NCBI RefSeq assembly: GCF_004770615.1
Contig: NZ_RQER01000006.1
Span: 248,001 to 312,000, forward strand
Length of the DNA: 64,000 nt
Reading direction: 5' to 3'
From: Leptospira langatensis
Lineage (GTDB): Bacteria; Spirochaetota; Leptospiria; Leptospirales; Leptospiraceae
In this document: one piece after another, positions 43,525 to 53,331 of the stretch
Numbering within the stretch: position 1 is the stretch's first letter
How the letters are laid out: each line of letters starts with the position of its first letter
The notes under the pieces: generated by a model
The model's input: only the letters and a program-made list of their open reading frames with translations
Told to the model about the DNA's origin: nothing
Database searches by the model: none
Made by a program: the position numbers and the translations under genes

Positions 43525-44295
43525 TTATTCTTGGGAAGAAGGAAGTTTTAAGGCCGGATGCAGCTCGGGATAGGTTAGATCCATCTTCTCCAGACGTTTT
43601 CTGACTGCCTTTGTGATCAGATAGTCCCGGAACCATTTCTTATCTGCGGGGATGATCTCCCAGGGAATGGCATCCTTGGAATGATTGAAGATGAATTCGT
43701 ATGCGTTTTGGTACTCATGGAATTTTTCGTGGGCGTCCAGATCACTCGGATCGAACTTCCAATTCTTAGTAGGATCGACCATTCTCTCTTCGATCCTTTT
43801 CTTCTGTTCTTTCTTAGAGACATTTAGAAAGAATTTTAGGATCTGAGTATCATTCTCTCGCACCAGATGATCCTCGAAGAAGCAGATCGCATCCAATCTA
43901 GAGTGAAGCCTCTCCTTATCCAAGGACCCTTGTACATAAGGCACAAGTATATCCTCATATTGAGAACGATTGAAGATCTGGATCCATCCCTTTGCAGGAA
44001 CCGCCTTGTGGATCCTCCACAGGAAATCGTGACTCAGTTCTTCGTTCGTAGGAGCCTTCCAAGCCTGGCAAGTACAGCCTAACGGATTCAGGCCTGCGAA
44101 TAATTTCTTAACGCTGCCGTCCTTTCCGGAGGCGTCCACTCCCTGCAAAACGATAAGCAGGGATTTTTTCTTACTCGCAAATAGCCTAGTCTGTAACTCT
44201 GAAATTTTTTCGAGATCCTCTAGACGGATCCTTTCCGCTTCTTCCTTTTCGATGGATTCCGTAGGTTCTGTAGAATATTCAGAGAGTTGGATCAT
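43525..44295 (-). CDS. ppk2: Polyphosphate kinase 2 family protein
   Basis: 256 residues. Walker A GVDASGKDG (52-60), the lid-region FNRSQYEDILVPYV (108-121) and the WKFDPSDLDAHEKFHEYQNAYE helix with Arg/Lys-rich VSKKEQKKRIEERM are those of PPK2. The enzyme transfers phosphate between polyphosphate and nucleoside di- or monophosphates; class cannot be fixed from sequence. ATG 44295, 5 bases after the DUF2804 gene, so probably co-transcribed. Confidence 0.9.
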   Translation of the reverse strand: MIQLSEYSTEPTESIEKEEAERIRLEDLEKISELQTRLFASKKKSLLIVLQGVDASGKDGSVKKLFAGLNPLGCTCQAWKAPTNEELSHDFLWRIHKAVPAKGWIQIFNRSQYEDILVPYVQGSLDKERLHSRLDAICFFEDHLVRENDTQILKFFLNVSKKEQKKRIEERMVDPTKNWKFDPSDLDAHEKFHEYQNAYEFIFNHSKDAIPWEIIPADKKWFRDYLITKAVRKRLEKMDLTYPELHPALKLPSSQE

Positions 44296-44300
44296 GTATT

Positions 44301-45320
44301 TTACCAGCGAGCGATATGATTCTCGGCCCAGCCTTGTCCGCTTTCAATCCTAAATTCGTTCTTACCGACTCGAAGCACTCCGTCAAAACTTCCGATCATC
44401 TGGTCTACTTTAGAGGCGATGATCCCGAAATTAGAAGCTGCCTTTCGATGGAAGTCTGGAGTGAATACCAACTCTACCGCCTTGCTCTCTTTGCTGTAGA
44501 TCATCCAAGGTTTTTTCGGATCCTTCTTATCGAATTCAAATGCAACCACAGAAGGGATCTTATAGATCCTACCGTTGATCAATAAAGCGTTCTCAGTGGT
44601 TCCCGTTCCGTCTGTCCATCCTCCGCCCAGATTGACCCCGTACACCTCGTTAGATACGGGTCGGTACGACATGGATGCCCAATTCCAGTGAGTGGAATAA
44701 GGCCAGACCCCTCTTCCGTAATCCAGAACGGCAAAAGAATCCTTGGGTTGGAACTCGTAGGATCTTGTACCGAACTCTACCTTTCCCTTTACACCAAGTC
44801 CGAATAATTTATGAGTATATTGAAAACGATTTGCGCTCCAAGGAACGACAACATTCAGGCTTTCCCATTGATTAGGGATTTCTAATATAAGATCCGCTTT
44901 AATGGCCTTCGGGCTACCTTTCATAAAGTCTACGGAGATCAGATAAGCCCCGTCTTCTCTTGTTTTAAAATCCAAGAAACCTTGTTTTCCTTCGAAACGA
45001 GCGCTACTAGAAACGGTTTGTCCAAGGAGAGTGCCTTTTCCAAAAGGAGTGATCACTGTACTTTCCTGGAATTCTCCTGTCTTACGATCCAACCAATAAC
45101 AGAAAATGACTCCCGCATAATCCAGATCGGAAATCGTAAAGGAGGCTAAAAAATTCTTATCATAGAAGCACCAGTAATTCCATTTTTTCTTTCTGGGCCA
45201 GTGACCTTGGACATTACATCTATGTATCGGGGTCTTGGACCAACCGATCCCGTTGCGATTTACTTTTCCATTCGGGCTGCATAAAACCGAAGCCTGTTGG
45301 ATTTCCGTTTCTAAATTCAT
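44301..45320 (-). CDS. DUF2804-family protein
   Basis: 339 residues. The start GWSKTPIHRCNVQGHWPRKKKWNYWCFYD, the central FAVLDYGRGVWPYSTHWNWAS, the GVNLGGGWTDGTGTTENAL motif, and the C-terminal GWAENHIARW are the characteristic blocks of DUF2804. The fold is thought to resemble lipocalin-like beta structures; no enzyme activity is established. Predicted cytoplasmic, with no signal peptide. Operon with ppk2. Confidence 0.85.
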   Translation of the reverse strand: MNLETEIQQASVLCSPNGKVNRNGIGWSKTPIHRCNVQGHWPRKKKWNYWCFYDKNFLASFTISDLDYAGVIFCYWLDRKTGEFQESTVITPFGKGTLLGQTVSSSARFEGKQGFLDFKTREDGAYLISVDFMKGSPKAIKADLILEIPNQWESLNVVVPWSANRFQYTHKLFGLGVKGKVEFGTRSYEFQPKDSFAVLDYGRGVWPYSTHWNWASMSYRPVSNEVYGVNLGGGWTDGTGTTENALLINGRIYKIPSVVAFEFDKKDPKKPWMIYSKESKAVELVFTPDFHRKAASNFGIIASKVDQMIGSFDGVLRVGKNEFRIESGQGWAENHIARW

Positions 45321-45370
45321 GTGCGCTTACGACAATAATCCGAACGGATTCTGACTCACAATGATTTAAT

Positions 45371-46795
45371 CTAGATCTCTTTTGCGATTTTTCCCAAGGT
45401 TTGGATTGCGGATAAAACCCTAGGACCCATAAGAACTCCTGCATTGATCCTGAAATTACTCACGTATTTTCCGGATAAGGAGAAAAGATTTCCTGGTACC
45501 AAACTGATCTTTTTCTTAGCCGCTTGGAATCTAAGTCTCCTGGAATCTTTTCCCTTCGGAAGTTCGATCCAAAGTAAGAAGCCTCCTTTCGGGATCGGCA
45601 CAACGGTTCCTTTCGGAAAATGCTCCAAGAAAGAATCCGCATAAGATAAGACGAGTCCGCTCAACCTTCTTCTAAATTCCCTTAGATGCCTTTCGTGAGC
45701 CAAGGAACCGATAAAATAAGAGGCCGCCAACTGGGGAACGGCCGGCAAGGAGATGGATTCTACCAATCTCAATTGTCGTGCCTTCTCCACTTGGTCTTTT
45801 GCAGTGATCATCCATCCGATCCGTAAGCCGGGATTCACTGATTTAGAAAGAGAAGAGACCTGAATGACTATGCCTTCCTTATCCAAAGAAAGAAGAGAAG
45901 GAGGACGAATTCCTCCCGCATGTTGCAGGTCCCCGTAAATATCGTCTTCTAAGATCCTGATCCCGAATCGATTCGAGATACGAAGTAGTTCTTTCTTAGA
46001 TTCTGTGGGCATAAGACTACCGCTCGGGTTCGAGAAAGTAGGGATCGTGATCAGGAACTTAGGAGCTTCTTTCTTGGCGACGGAAAGATAAGAATCCAGA
46101 TCCAATCCTGTATAAGGATTCGTGGGGATCTCAACCGCCTTTAGTTTCAATTTTTCTAATATTTGATACAAAACAAAATGAAGAGGAGATTCCACCGCAA
46201 CCTTGTCTCCGGGCTTCAAAGAAAGACTTAACGCGGAAAACGCCGCCTCGGAACAACCCAACGTGATGAAAACCTCTTCGGGAGAAACCCTTCTTTCCTT
46301 TCCGGAGGCTCGTATCGCGATCTTCTTTCTAAGCTCGAATAGACCTGCTGCGTCAGTGTATTTATATACTTGCTGATCCTTTAAGGATTCCTTATATGCT
46401 TTTTGCAAGGCCGAATTCGGCAAGAACTGTGGATCGGGGACAGCCGCACCGAAAGGAATAAAACTAGGATCCGCTAGCTCCGACATCAAGGAACTGACTT
46501 CCTCTGGAACGCTAGGGTTCGGAACTCGTACCGGTTTTCCCAACCTGAATTGGGAGAATACTTCCGGACGAGGAAGAACATAATATCCGGATCTCTCTCT
46601 TCCGCTGATAAATCCCCTCTCTTGCAAGATACCGAATGCTTCTACAGCCGTAGAGAGATTGCATTCTTCCGAGGAACAGATCTTTCTTAAGGAAGGAAGT
46701 TTGGAGCCCGGAGGAAATTCTCCTGATTCTATCCTTCCGATCAGCGAGACTGCGATCCGAGAGTATTTTGTATGAGCCCGATCTGTACTGGTCAT
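45371..46795 (-). CDS. MocR-type regulator (GntR helix-turn-helix fused to class I aminotransferase)
   Basis: About 474 residues. N-terminal winged helix of GntR type (KYSRIAVSLIGRIESGEFPPGSKLPSLRKICSSEECNLSTAVEAF), linker, then an aminotransferase fold with PLP-binding Lys in QVSSLSKSVNPGLRIGW. In MocR regulators, PLP (often with an amino acid) controls DNA binding. I chose ATG 46795; the frame continues to TTG 46834. It is divergent from an aminotransferase gene at 46856, the expected target. A direct repeat at 46830-46851 fits a MocR operator. Confidence 0.88.
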   Translation of the reverse strand: MTSTDRAHTKYSRIAVSLIGRIESGEFPPGSKLPSLRKICSSEECNLSTAVEAFGILQERGFISGRERSGYYVLPRPEVFSQFRLGKPVRVPNPSVPEEVSSLMSELADPSFIPFGAAVPDPQFLPNSALQKAYKESLKDQQVYKYTDAAGLFELRKKIAIRASGKERRVSPEEVFITLGCSEAAFSALSLSLKPGDKVAVESPLHFVLYQILEKLKLKAVEIPTNPYTGLDLDSYLSVAKKEAPKFLITIPTFSNPSGSLMPTESKKELLRISNRFGIRILEDDIYGDLQHAGGIRPPSLLSLDKEGIVIQVSSLSKSVNPGLRIGWMITAKDQVEKARQLRLVESISLPAVPQLAASYFIGSLAHERHLREFRRRLSGLVLSYADSFLEHFPKGTVVPIPKGGFLLWIELPKGKDSRRLRFQAAKKKISLVPGNLFSLSGKYVSNFRINAGVLMGPRVLSAIQTLGKIAKEI

Positions 46796-46829
46796 AAAAT
46801 TGATTTCTGTATCTGTATGGGAGATCTGA

Positions 46830-46851
46830 AACAATGTATAAACAATCCATA
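46830..46851. promoter_or_regulatory. Tandem direct repeat between MocR and aminotransferase genes
   Basis: Two 11-base units, AACAATGTATA and AACAATCCATA, adjacent and 9 of 11 identical. One helical turn per unit. MocR regulators often bind direct repeats, so this is the likely operator for one or both genes. Confidence 0.55.
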
Positions 46852-46855
46852 AGGC

Positions 46856-48067
46856 ATGAGCAAGCTAATTACAAGATCCGGGTCGAATTTTACGGAAAGC
46901 TTTCGACCTTCTTCCAGAACGAGCAAGACCCCAGTCTCGGTTACTAGAGATATACTCAAGGTTATAGATTCGCCTAACGTGATCTCTTTTGCCGGAGGAC
47001 TTCCTGACGATTCCTTGTTCCCAGTGCAAGAATTGACGGAGATCTTTCAGAGATCGGCGCTTCAAAAAGGACCTAAATTGTTCCAATATGCGGACACGCA
47101 AGGTCATCCGGATCTAAGAGCCTGGATCGCAGAACGATATTATCATGGATCTTCTCCCGAAGAGATCATTATTACTAGCGCTTCCCAGCAAGCATTGGAT
47201 CTTGTCAGTAGATATTTTATTGAAGAAGGTTCCAATATCATCTTAGAAAGACCAAGCTATCTAGGAGCCATCCAAGTATTCTCTTCTTATTCCCCCAATT
47301 TTCTTGGAGTGGATTATGATCCGGAAGAAGGTCCGAATACGGAGCAACTGGAACATATCTTGCGAACTTCTGCTCAGAAGCCCAAGTTCTTCTACTGTAT
47401 TCCTGATTTCCAAAATCCTTCCGGAGGTTCTTACTCTTCCAAGGTTAGGGAAAAACTCAGCGAGATCTCTTCGTCGTATGGTCTTCCTCTTTTAGAGGAC
47501 ACTGCCTATAGAGAACTCAGCTTTAACGGAAATATTCCGATTTCCTTATATGATCTGGATCCGGAGCGAACGGTTTCCATTGGGACCTTCTCCAAGACAT
47601 TGTCCCCTGGCCTAAGAGTGGGTTGGATCCGGGCCCCTAAACCTATGATCCAAGATCTGATCGTTCAAAAGCAGTCTATGGATCTGCATTCTCCTACCAT
47701 CGGCCAAGAACTAGTATTCCAATTCGTTTCTTCTTCCAAGTACGAGGCTCATCTTTCTAAGATCAGGGACGTATATAAACGAAAAGCCCTGCATACTTCC
47801 AAATGCTTGCAAGATACATTCGGATCTTCGATCCCCTTTCGTGTTCCGAATGGAGGTCTCTTCTTCTGGCTGGAATTTCCGAAAAGCATCGATACGGACG
47901 TGCTCTTTCGAAAATCATTACAGGCGGGACTGGCCACTGTTCCTGGCTCCGCCTTTTATATAGGAGAACCGGTCCGCAATCACCTTCGCTGGAATTTTTC
48001 TAACGCAAGCGAAGAAGAGACCGAAAAAGGGATCAAACGACTTTTCGATATTTATTCTTCACTCTGA
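46856..48067 (+). CDS. PLP-dependent aminotransferase (2-aminoadipate/aromatic type)
   Basis: 403-residue fold-type I enzyme. VISFAGGLPDDSLFPVQEL, LQYADTQGHPDLRAWIA-like YADTQGHPDLRAWIA, the DFQNPSGGSYS loop, LLEDTAYRELSF, and the PLP lysine in GTFSKTLSPGLRVGW. This set matches the group of LysN/2-aminoadipate and aromatic aminotransferases. The likely target of the divergent MocR regulator. Substrate not fixed. Confidence 0.88.
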   Translation: MSKLITRSGSNFTESFRPSSRTSKTPVSVTRDILKVIDSPNVISFAGGLPDDSLFPVQELTEIFQRSALQKGPKLFQYADTQGHPDLRAWIAERYYHGSSPEEIIITSASQQALDLVSRYFIEEGSNIILERPSYLGAIQVFSSYSPNFLGVDYDPEEGPNTEQLEHILRTSAQKPKFFYCIPDFQNPSGGSYSSKVREKLSEISSSYGLPLLEDTAYRELSFNGNIPISLYDLDPERTVSIGTFSKTLSPGLRVGWIRAPKPMIQDLIVQKQSMDLHSPTIGQELVFQFVSSSKYEAHLSKIRDVYKRKALHTSKCLQDTFGSSIPFRVPNGGLFFWLEFPKSIDTDVLFRKSLQAGLATVPGSAFYIGEPVRNHLRWNFSNASEEETEKGIKRLFDIYSSL

Positions 48068-48183
48068 GAGCAATCGCTCTTCCCTACTTTTTCAACACGC
48101 ACATGGATCAGGACGCGAAGTAGAGCCGAAAAAATAAGCTGTTAGTAGTTTAGGTTTTTATGAAGTAGAAAGGAAGGAAAAAA

Positions 48184-48210
48184 TATTCGGCGGGAAGAAA
48201 CTCCCGCCGA
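48184..48210 (-). terminator. Intrinsic terminator of phasin-like gene 3
   Basis: Arms TCGGCGGGA and TCCCGCCGA around six bases, then on the minus strand AATATTTTTTCC. Located 23 bases after the stop of the phasin-like gene, so its transcript is monocistronic. Confidence 0.8.
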
Positions 48211-48232
48211 TATGGGAGGTTCAAAGGGCTGA

Positions 48233-48628
48233 TTAAGCAGTTTTCTTTGCTGGAGCTGCTGGAGCAGGAGTTGCTTTTTTAACAACAGTCTCAGTAACTT
48301 CGCTGAATTTAGCCTTAATAGCGTCAATTTGCTCTTGAGGAACGATTTTCTTAGCTTCCTCAACAATTTGGCTATAGATTTCAAGGGCCTTAGCGCGAGA
48401 ATCTTCGTAGGTTTTGTTAGCTGCGGTGGTCAGTTCTTTCGCTTCGTTCAAGAATTTGTCTACGAACTCACGAACACGAACAGAAGCTTCTGAATTGTCG
48501 GAAGCGCCTTTAGCTGCGAGTTCTTGGAAACTCTTAGTAAAATCTGCTTTCGCTTTTTCCAGACCTTCTTGACCGCTCTTAACAATACCGAGACCTGCGT
48601 TTAGGATATCTAGAATTTGTTTTTCCAT
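48233..48628 (-). CDS. Phasin-like helical protein (paralogue 3)
   Basis: 131 residues, helical throughout, with MEKQILDILNAGLGIVKSG at the start, KGASDNSEASVRVREFVDKFLNEAKEL in the centre, and PQEQIDAIKAKFSEVTETVVKK near the end, parallel to the protein at 43038-43412. The C-terminus adds an Ala/Pro/Lys tail (TPAPAAPAKKTA) as in many phasins. ATG 48628 has AAGGAG upstream. A single-gene unit with its own terminator and duplicated dyads 23-60 bases upstream. Confidence 0.8.
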   Translation of the reverse strand: MEKQILDILNAGLGIVKSGQEGLEKAKADFTKSFQELAAKGASDNSEASVRVREFVDKFLNEAKELTTAANKTYEDSRAKALEIYSQIVEEAKKIVPQEQIDAIKAKFSEVTETVVKKATPAPAAPAKKTA

Positions 48629-48650
48629 TTTGTGCTCCTTGGGCGCGTCG

Positions 48651-48688
48651 TTGTGCGACGCACAATCCACTTTTAGTGCATAGCACAA
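48651..48688 (-). promoter_or_regulatory. Two TGC-N3-GCA dyads upstream of phasin-like gene 3
   Basis: The near dyad TTGTGCGACGCACAA (48651-48665) is perfectly symmetric over 15 bases; the far one, GTGCATAGCAC, lies at 48676-48686. On the minus strand, TAAAAGTGGATTGTGCG connects them, identical to the block before phasin-like gene 2. The dyad spacing is also the same. Confidence 0.78.
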
Positions 48689-48779
48689 CGGTCGTCAAGG
48701 AAAAAATGAAAATTTTTTCCAGAGCCTTTTTTTGGCCCGAAAAATGCAATGCGACGCAATTATGTCAGAGATTTTGGGT

Positions 48780-50654
48780 TTATTCGCGATTTGGAGCGAA
48801 TCTGAATAAGGATTTGTTTAGGAGGCGAATATTCATTTCGGTCGCTGTCTTTAGACCGGAATAGAGAAGCAGGCTCTTCTTGGCTATGGACAATCGTTCG
48901 TTCTTCTTTTCTTCTAAGGTAAGTTCCGTATCATAACCCTCTGTGATCGCCAAGATGACTCTCTGTAAACTGATGCCCAAAAATTCGGTCAGTCCTTTTT
49001 TCGAACTGATCGCATCGTCTATGGAGGATATTTCGCGTAACGCGACTCGGATAGAATCCTTGTCCTTCTCTCCTTTTTGGATGAGGTCGTAGATCTTCTT
49101 AGACAAGGCTTCTCCCTTACCTACTTGGATCTTGAATTCTTTTAATTCCTTATGAACTTTGAGAAGGGATCCCAACATGTTCTTCCGATCGATTGCCGGC
49201 TCTTTGGGAGATCGTATCTTAAGCCGGACTTCCTCTACTGCTGACAGATCGGTAGGATTTTCTTGGAACCAATTGGCAAAGTTTGTAGCGATAATTCCCT
49301 CAAGCCTCGCCCCGTCCTTGCCTAGGTTTCTCCAAGGACGATCCTTTTGTCTTTCTTCAAACCATTTCTTAAAGATAAGAAGTTTTTCGTTTGTCCTTAG
49401 TTTCTTTCCGTTTACAGACTCTACCCATTTTGCGGGAAGCGCAGTCATTTGTTTATAGTTATGATGTTCCCGTCTAAACTTACGTGATTCTTGGAAATTC
49501 AGTCTTTCCTCCAAGATTGCCCCCTTACAATGGGCTTGTGTGCCCGGAAAGGAAAGATCCTGCCCTAGCAATAGTATGGATCTTGCATCCATCTTCTCCG
49601 CAAGACTGGTTGCATTCGTAGAAACAGATCCTCCGAAATCTACGGACCCTAATCCTTCTGGGGTCGCTTCTTCTACCAGTTTGATCCAAGGAAAAGGAGA
49701 AGAAGTTATAAATTGATCTCTCTCCATATAAGGCATTCTTAATGAATGATAGGAAGTGGTCGGATCGAATACAAACCTGGCCTTGCCGGTATAGCCTTCT
49801 AAATATTTGGAATTGAGAGGCTGAGGATCCACGCTGAATACTAGATCCGGATCTATTCCCATTTTTTGAAGGATGAGTAACGCAGTATCTACCGCGATCA
49901 GTAGGAAATTTTCCCTATATTCCTTTAACTCAGGTAAGGAAAGATAGAGAGAAGGACCCGCTCCGCAGACCACCACATCCACTTTGGATCTGCAGATACC
50001 GAAGAGTTCTCGGATCGGTTGTAGATCCGCTAACTCCGGAAGATTTCTGAGAAAATTCCCGGTCCAGACCTTCTCAAATCTAGTAAGTGTAGCTGTATTT
50101 ACATCCTTTTTATGAAAGAATGTTTCCGCAAGAAATCTGAGTTCCTGGTATTCTTCCGTCTTCCATTGCAAGCTTCCTCTATGAGGGATAAAACTGACCG
50201 GCAATCCCGAGATCCCTTTAAAGCCCTCGTAAAACGCATTTTCCTCATACGGAGGAAGGAATACTCTCAATCGCCCGGATTTTATGAATTCGGAAAAATC
50301 GTAGATAGAGAACGCATAACGTATGATCTCCGGAAATGGTTCCATCCAGACACAGATGATCTTATCGAATTCGAGAGCATGCCTGATGGAATAACCGAGC
50401 CCTGCCCCGAAGAAAAGGAATGCTCTCTCTTCGTCTCCCTTATTCAACTCGGCTAGTTGTCGAACGGATTCTGTCCAAGGATCTCTCGTACTATGTAAAT
50501 AAACGGTACCGATCTTAAGAGTAGGAAGGCCTGTATTCGTTTCTAAGAGCTCTAATTCCTGTTCAGAAGATTCGATCCTCTCCGCAGCCTCTGGAGCTAA
50601 GCTTCTAAGGATCTCCAGGTTTTTCTCTAACAGTTCCGAGTTAACCTCGTTCAT
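48780..50654 (-). CDS. DUF115 / MptE-like glycosyltransferase-related protein
   Basis: 624 residues. [14 protein letters not shown] near residue 80 and [19 protein letters not shown] near residue 225, followed by [27 protein letters not shown] and [18 protein letters not shown], are the hallmarks of the MptE-like DUF115 family, including the Maf flagellin glycosylation proteins. The second half (about 430-624) is helical. Likely role in sugar transfer to a surface or flagellar protein, but no flagellin gene is near. Its start overlaps the PBP stop by 4 bases, so they are co-transcribed. Confidence 0.8.
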   Translation of the reverse strand: MNEVNSELLEKNLEILRSLAPEAAERIESSEQELELLETNTGLPTLKIGTVYLHSTRDPWTESVRQLAELNKGDEERAFLFFGAGLGYSIRHALEFDKIICVWMEPFPEIIRYAFSIYDFSEFIKSGRLRVFLPPYEENAFYEGFKGISGLPVSFIPHRGSLQWKTEEYQELRFLAETFFHKKDVNTATLTRFEKVWTGNFLRNLPELADLQPIRELFGICRSKVDVVVCGAGPSLYLSLPELKEYRENFLLIAVDTALLILQKMGIDPDLVFSVDPQPLNSKYLEGYTGKARFVFDPTTSYHSLRMPYMERDQFITSSPFPWIKLVEEATPEGLGSVDFGGSVSTNATSLAEKMDARSILLLGQDLSFPGTQAHCKGAILEERLNFQESRKFRREHHNYKQMTALPAKWVESVNGKKLRTNEKLLIFKKWFEERQKDRPWRNLGKDGARLEGIIATNFANWFQENPTDLSAVEEVRLKIRSPKEPAIDRKNMLGSLLKVHKELKEFKIQVGKGEALSKKIYDLIQKGEKDKDSIRVALREISSIDDAISSKKGLTEFLGISLQRVILAITEGYDTELTLEEKKNERLSIAKKSLLLYSGLKTATEMNIRLLNKSLFRFAPNRE

Positions 50655-52465
50655 TGGAAGAATATATTGATCCTTTTTCCTTCGTACGAAGATCCTGCTG
50701 CAGGTTCTTGTTCGTAACAGAATCCGCTTCCGTGCAGTTTATAAGGAACTTCTAATGGAGCGAGTAGCTCTATGACTTCTCTCTTGCTTTTCCCGGAAAG
50801 ATCAGGTAGACGATCCGACTTGTAATGCAAAGGTTTGCGATCCAGCTTGGGAAGTCGAACGTCTACGGTTCTTTCTCCCTGCTCTATGATAGGAATGATA
50901 TTCTCTACCACTTCTCTGAATACGGGAGCGGCAAGTCCTCCTCCCGTATGGCTGTCTCCTCTCGGCTCATCGAATAAGATCAAGCCAACGACTTTAGGCT
51001 TATCCGCAGGAAAAAATCCTAAGAAGGACGCGGACCATAATCCGTCTTGGTATCCTCGACCGGATACGGATTTCTGTCCTGTTCCGGTCTTTCCGGCGAT
51101 GGAATATTCTTGGATATAAGCGTTCTTTCCCGTTCCGGCTTGGACCACTCTGGTCATCGCTCTCAAAAGTTTTTCGGTACTATATTCTTTGATCCCCACG
51201 GGAGCTTCTTCGGAGCGGAATTCATGCAGCACCTCTCCGTATGGATCGGTAATATGGGAAACTACTCTAGGAGTGATGAACCTTCCCCCATTCACAATGG
51301 AAGCGGCGGATGCAACTAGCTGGATCGGAGTTACGGAGATCCCCTGTCCGATCGCCATGAACATAGGAGTCGTAGGAGTCCATTTGTTCAAGTTCGGCAT
51401 GTATCCGACCGACTCATTCGGAAGAAGTCCCGATCTGTCCCCAAAACGAAATCGCTTCATATATTCGAAAAGTACATCGTTCGGGATCTTAGAAGCCGCT
51501 TTGATAATACCGGCATTGCAAGAATACTGCAATATCTCCTCTAAGTTGACCTTTCCGTGGACGTGAGTGCATTTGATCCTGGTCTTTCCGTAATCCACAT
51601 AACCTGGACATTCGAATTTTTCGTCCGGACGTATTAAATTTTCATTAAGTAATATACTCGCGAGAAAGATCTTCATCGTGGAACCGGGTTCGTATACGTG
51701 ACGAACGGCCCAGTTGGTATGAGTATATTCTTCGAAAGAGGCATATCGATTCGGATCGAAAGAAGGAAAACTCGCCATAGCCAATATTCTTCCAGTATGG
51801 ATCTCCATTAGGAGCCCGACTGCTCTTTTGGCTCCTGTCTCTTCGAATCTTTTGCCTAATGCTTTTTCTAATTTGAATTGTATAAGACCGTCCAAGGTCA
51901 AATGCACGTTAGCCCCTCGAGTCGGATCGCTATCCGTCGGGGTCATGAGTTCTCGATTATAATAATATTCTAAACCGGAGAGAGCCTTATCGTCGTCCAT
52001 TCCTGTAAAGCCGATAAGGCTCGCCGCGAGACTTCCATGAGGATATACTCTCTTGAATTCTCTTTCTCTACGAACTCCGGGCAAGGCCATTTCCATGACC
52101 CGACTCGCTGTCGTATCGTCTATCTCTCTCTTTAAAAGAAAGTATCTGCTCTTCTCTCGGATCAAGGACTCGATCCTTTCCGGAGGAATGTCTAGATATG
52201 GAGAGATCTGTACTGCGGTAAAGTTCGGATCGTACACATTGCCTGGGTAGATCCCTATGGTAGAAGAATCAATGGAAAGAGCCAGTTCAATCCCTCTCCT
52301 ATCGTAGATGGCTCCTCTTAGGATCCTTTCTCCGTTCTTGAATGCGATCTCTCTATCGTTGAAGAAAACTAGAAAGCCGACACGAAATAGGAGCCCTGTA
52401 AAAAATACGCAGAGTAGAACGAATAGGATCGTGAACCGTTTGCGGTTTAAGAGATTATAATCCAT
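50651..52465 (-). CDS. Class B penicillin-binding protein with PASTA domain (FtsI/PBP2-like)
   Basis: 604-residue inner-membrane transpeptidase that cross-links peptidoglycan. One N-terminal membrane helix, a dimerisation domain ([23 protein letters not shown]), then the catalytic motifs STMK (in [10 protein letters not shown]), SCN (QYSCNAGI) and KTG ([10 protein letters not shown]). The C-terminus (from about residue 545) is a PASTA-like domain, [19 protein letters not shown]. This pattern fits septal FtsI or Spo-like PBPs. It is not within a division cluster here. Operon with the DUF115 gene. Confidence 0.87.
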   Translation of the reverse strand: MDYNLLNRKRFTILFVLLCVFFTGLLFRVGFLVFFNDREIAFKNGERILRGAIYDRRGIELALSIDSSTIGIYPGNVYDPNFTAVQISPYLDIPPERIESLIREKSRYFLLKREIDDTTASRVMEMALPGVRREREFKRVYPHGSLAASLIGFTGMDDDKALSGLEYYYNRELMTPTDSDPTRGANVHLTLDGLIQFKLEKALGKRFEETGAKRAVGLLMEIHTGRILAMASFPSFDPNRYASFEEYTHTNWAVRHVYEPGSTMKIFLASILLNENLIRPDEKFECPGYVDYGKTRIKCTHVHGKVNLEEILQYSCNAGIIKAASKIPNDVLFEYMKRFRFGDRSGLLPNESVGYMPNLNKWTPTTPMFMAIGQGISVTPIQLVASAASIVNGGRFITPRVVSHITDPYGEVLHEFRSEEAPVGIKEYSTEKLLRAMTRVVQAGTGKNAYIQEYSIAGKTGTGQKSVSGRGYQDGLWSASFLGFFPADKPKVVGLILFDEPRGDSHTGGGLAAPVFREVVENIIPIIEQGERTVDVRLPKLDRKPLHYKSDRLPDLSGKSKREVIELLAPLEVPYKLHGSGFCYEQEPAAGSSYEGKRINIFFQ

Positions 52466-52509
52466 TCCTTCGATTCTTTCCCATTTCTAGTTTCGGCCTT
52501 TTTCAGAAT

Positions 52510-52548
52510 AGGAGAAGAGCTTTTTCAGTACAAGTGAAATCTTCTCCT
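52510..52548. other. Long hairpin upstream of the PBP gene
   Basis: Outer arms AGGAGAAGA and TCTTCTCCT, with an inner TTTCA/TGAAA stem, lie between lepB and the PBP gene, both read from the minus strand. There are a few T bases after it only on the plus strand, so it is not a clear terminator for lepB. Confidence 0.35.
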
Positions 52549-52643
52549 TTTCCTTAGACTAAAACCCATTAAGAACGGAGCTTTTCGAAAGAAGTCAGTT
52601 CCCACATCTCGAAGTTGGAAAGACCCAAAGGAACCTGCAATGT

Positions 52644-53240
52644 CTAGAAACTTGCGATCACCTTTCCTCTGAGTTTTCGAAAAGGGATCAGCCCATAGTT
52701 TCGGGAGTCGGTGGAGAACTCTCTGTTATCCCCTAATACCAAAATATATCCCGGAGGAATGCGACCCGAATCTCCTATCTCAATATTCCCCGCAACACCG
52801 ATCACAGGAAGAATGGAATTGGAAGGTGGCTGTGTTTTATAACCTGAATTGATGAATGGCTCTTCGAGAGAAGAATCGTTGATGAGTATCCTTCCCTCCG
52901 AAAAACGAAAGAAGTCTCCTTCTAGACCGACCACTCTTTTTAAACTGAGTTCCGTTCCGATCCCATCCAAGACAAGAACATCGAATCGATCCACACTCGG
53001 ATCCCAGAGAGGAATCACCCAAGGACCGATCTGAGCCGGGAAGCCCCATTTTTTTACGATGACCCAATCATTTTCCTTATAGCTAGGCATCATGCTAGTC
53101 CCACTGATCAAATAGAATTGGATCACGAAGATACGAAGAAAGAGCACAAGGAAAACGGCAAAGAGTACCGGGAAGGCTAGCCTAATCCATCGAAAGATCG
53201 GATGATTCAATGAAGTAAAATAACGAATCAATGACTGCAT
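52644..53240 (-). CDS. lepB: Signal peptidase I
   Basis: 198-residue inner-membrane protease that removes signal peptides. One N-terminal membrane helix (FPVLFAVFLVLFLRIFVIQF), catalytic Ser49 in ISGTSMMPS, catalytic Lys101 in LKRVVGLEGD, and the family block VLGDNREFSTDSRNYGLI. One of the shorter forms of the family. ATG start 53240. Confidence 0.93.
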   Translation of the reverse strand: MQSLIRYFTSLNHPIFRWIRLAFPVLFAVFLVLFLRIFVIQFYLISGTSMMPSYKENDWVIVKKWGFPAQIGPWVIPLWDPSVDRFDVLVLDGIGTELSLKRVVGLEGDFFRFSEGRILINDSSLEEPFINSGYKTQPPSNSILPVIGVAGNIEIGDSGRIPPGYILVLGDNREFSTDSRNYGLIPFRKLRGKVIASF

Positions 53241-53331
53241 GGATATAAACTGACATATTTATACTTAAACTCCGAGTGATCGAGAAAGAAATTGTCTTGC
53301 AGGCTTTTAAATTTTCTCCGAATCTTAAGCA

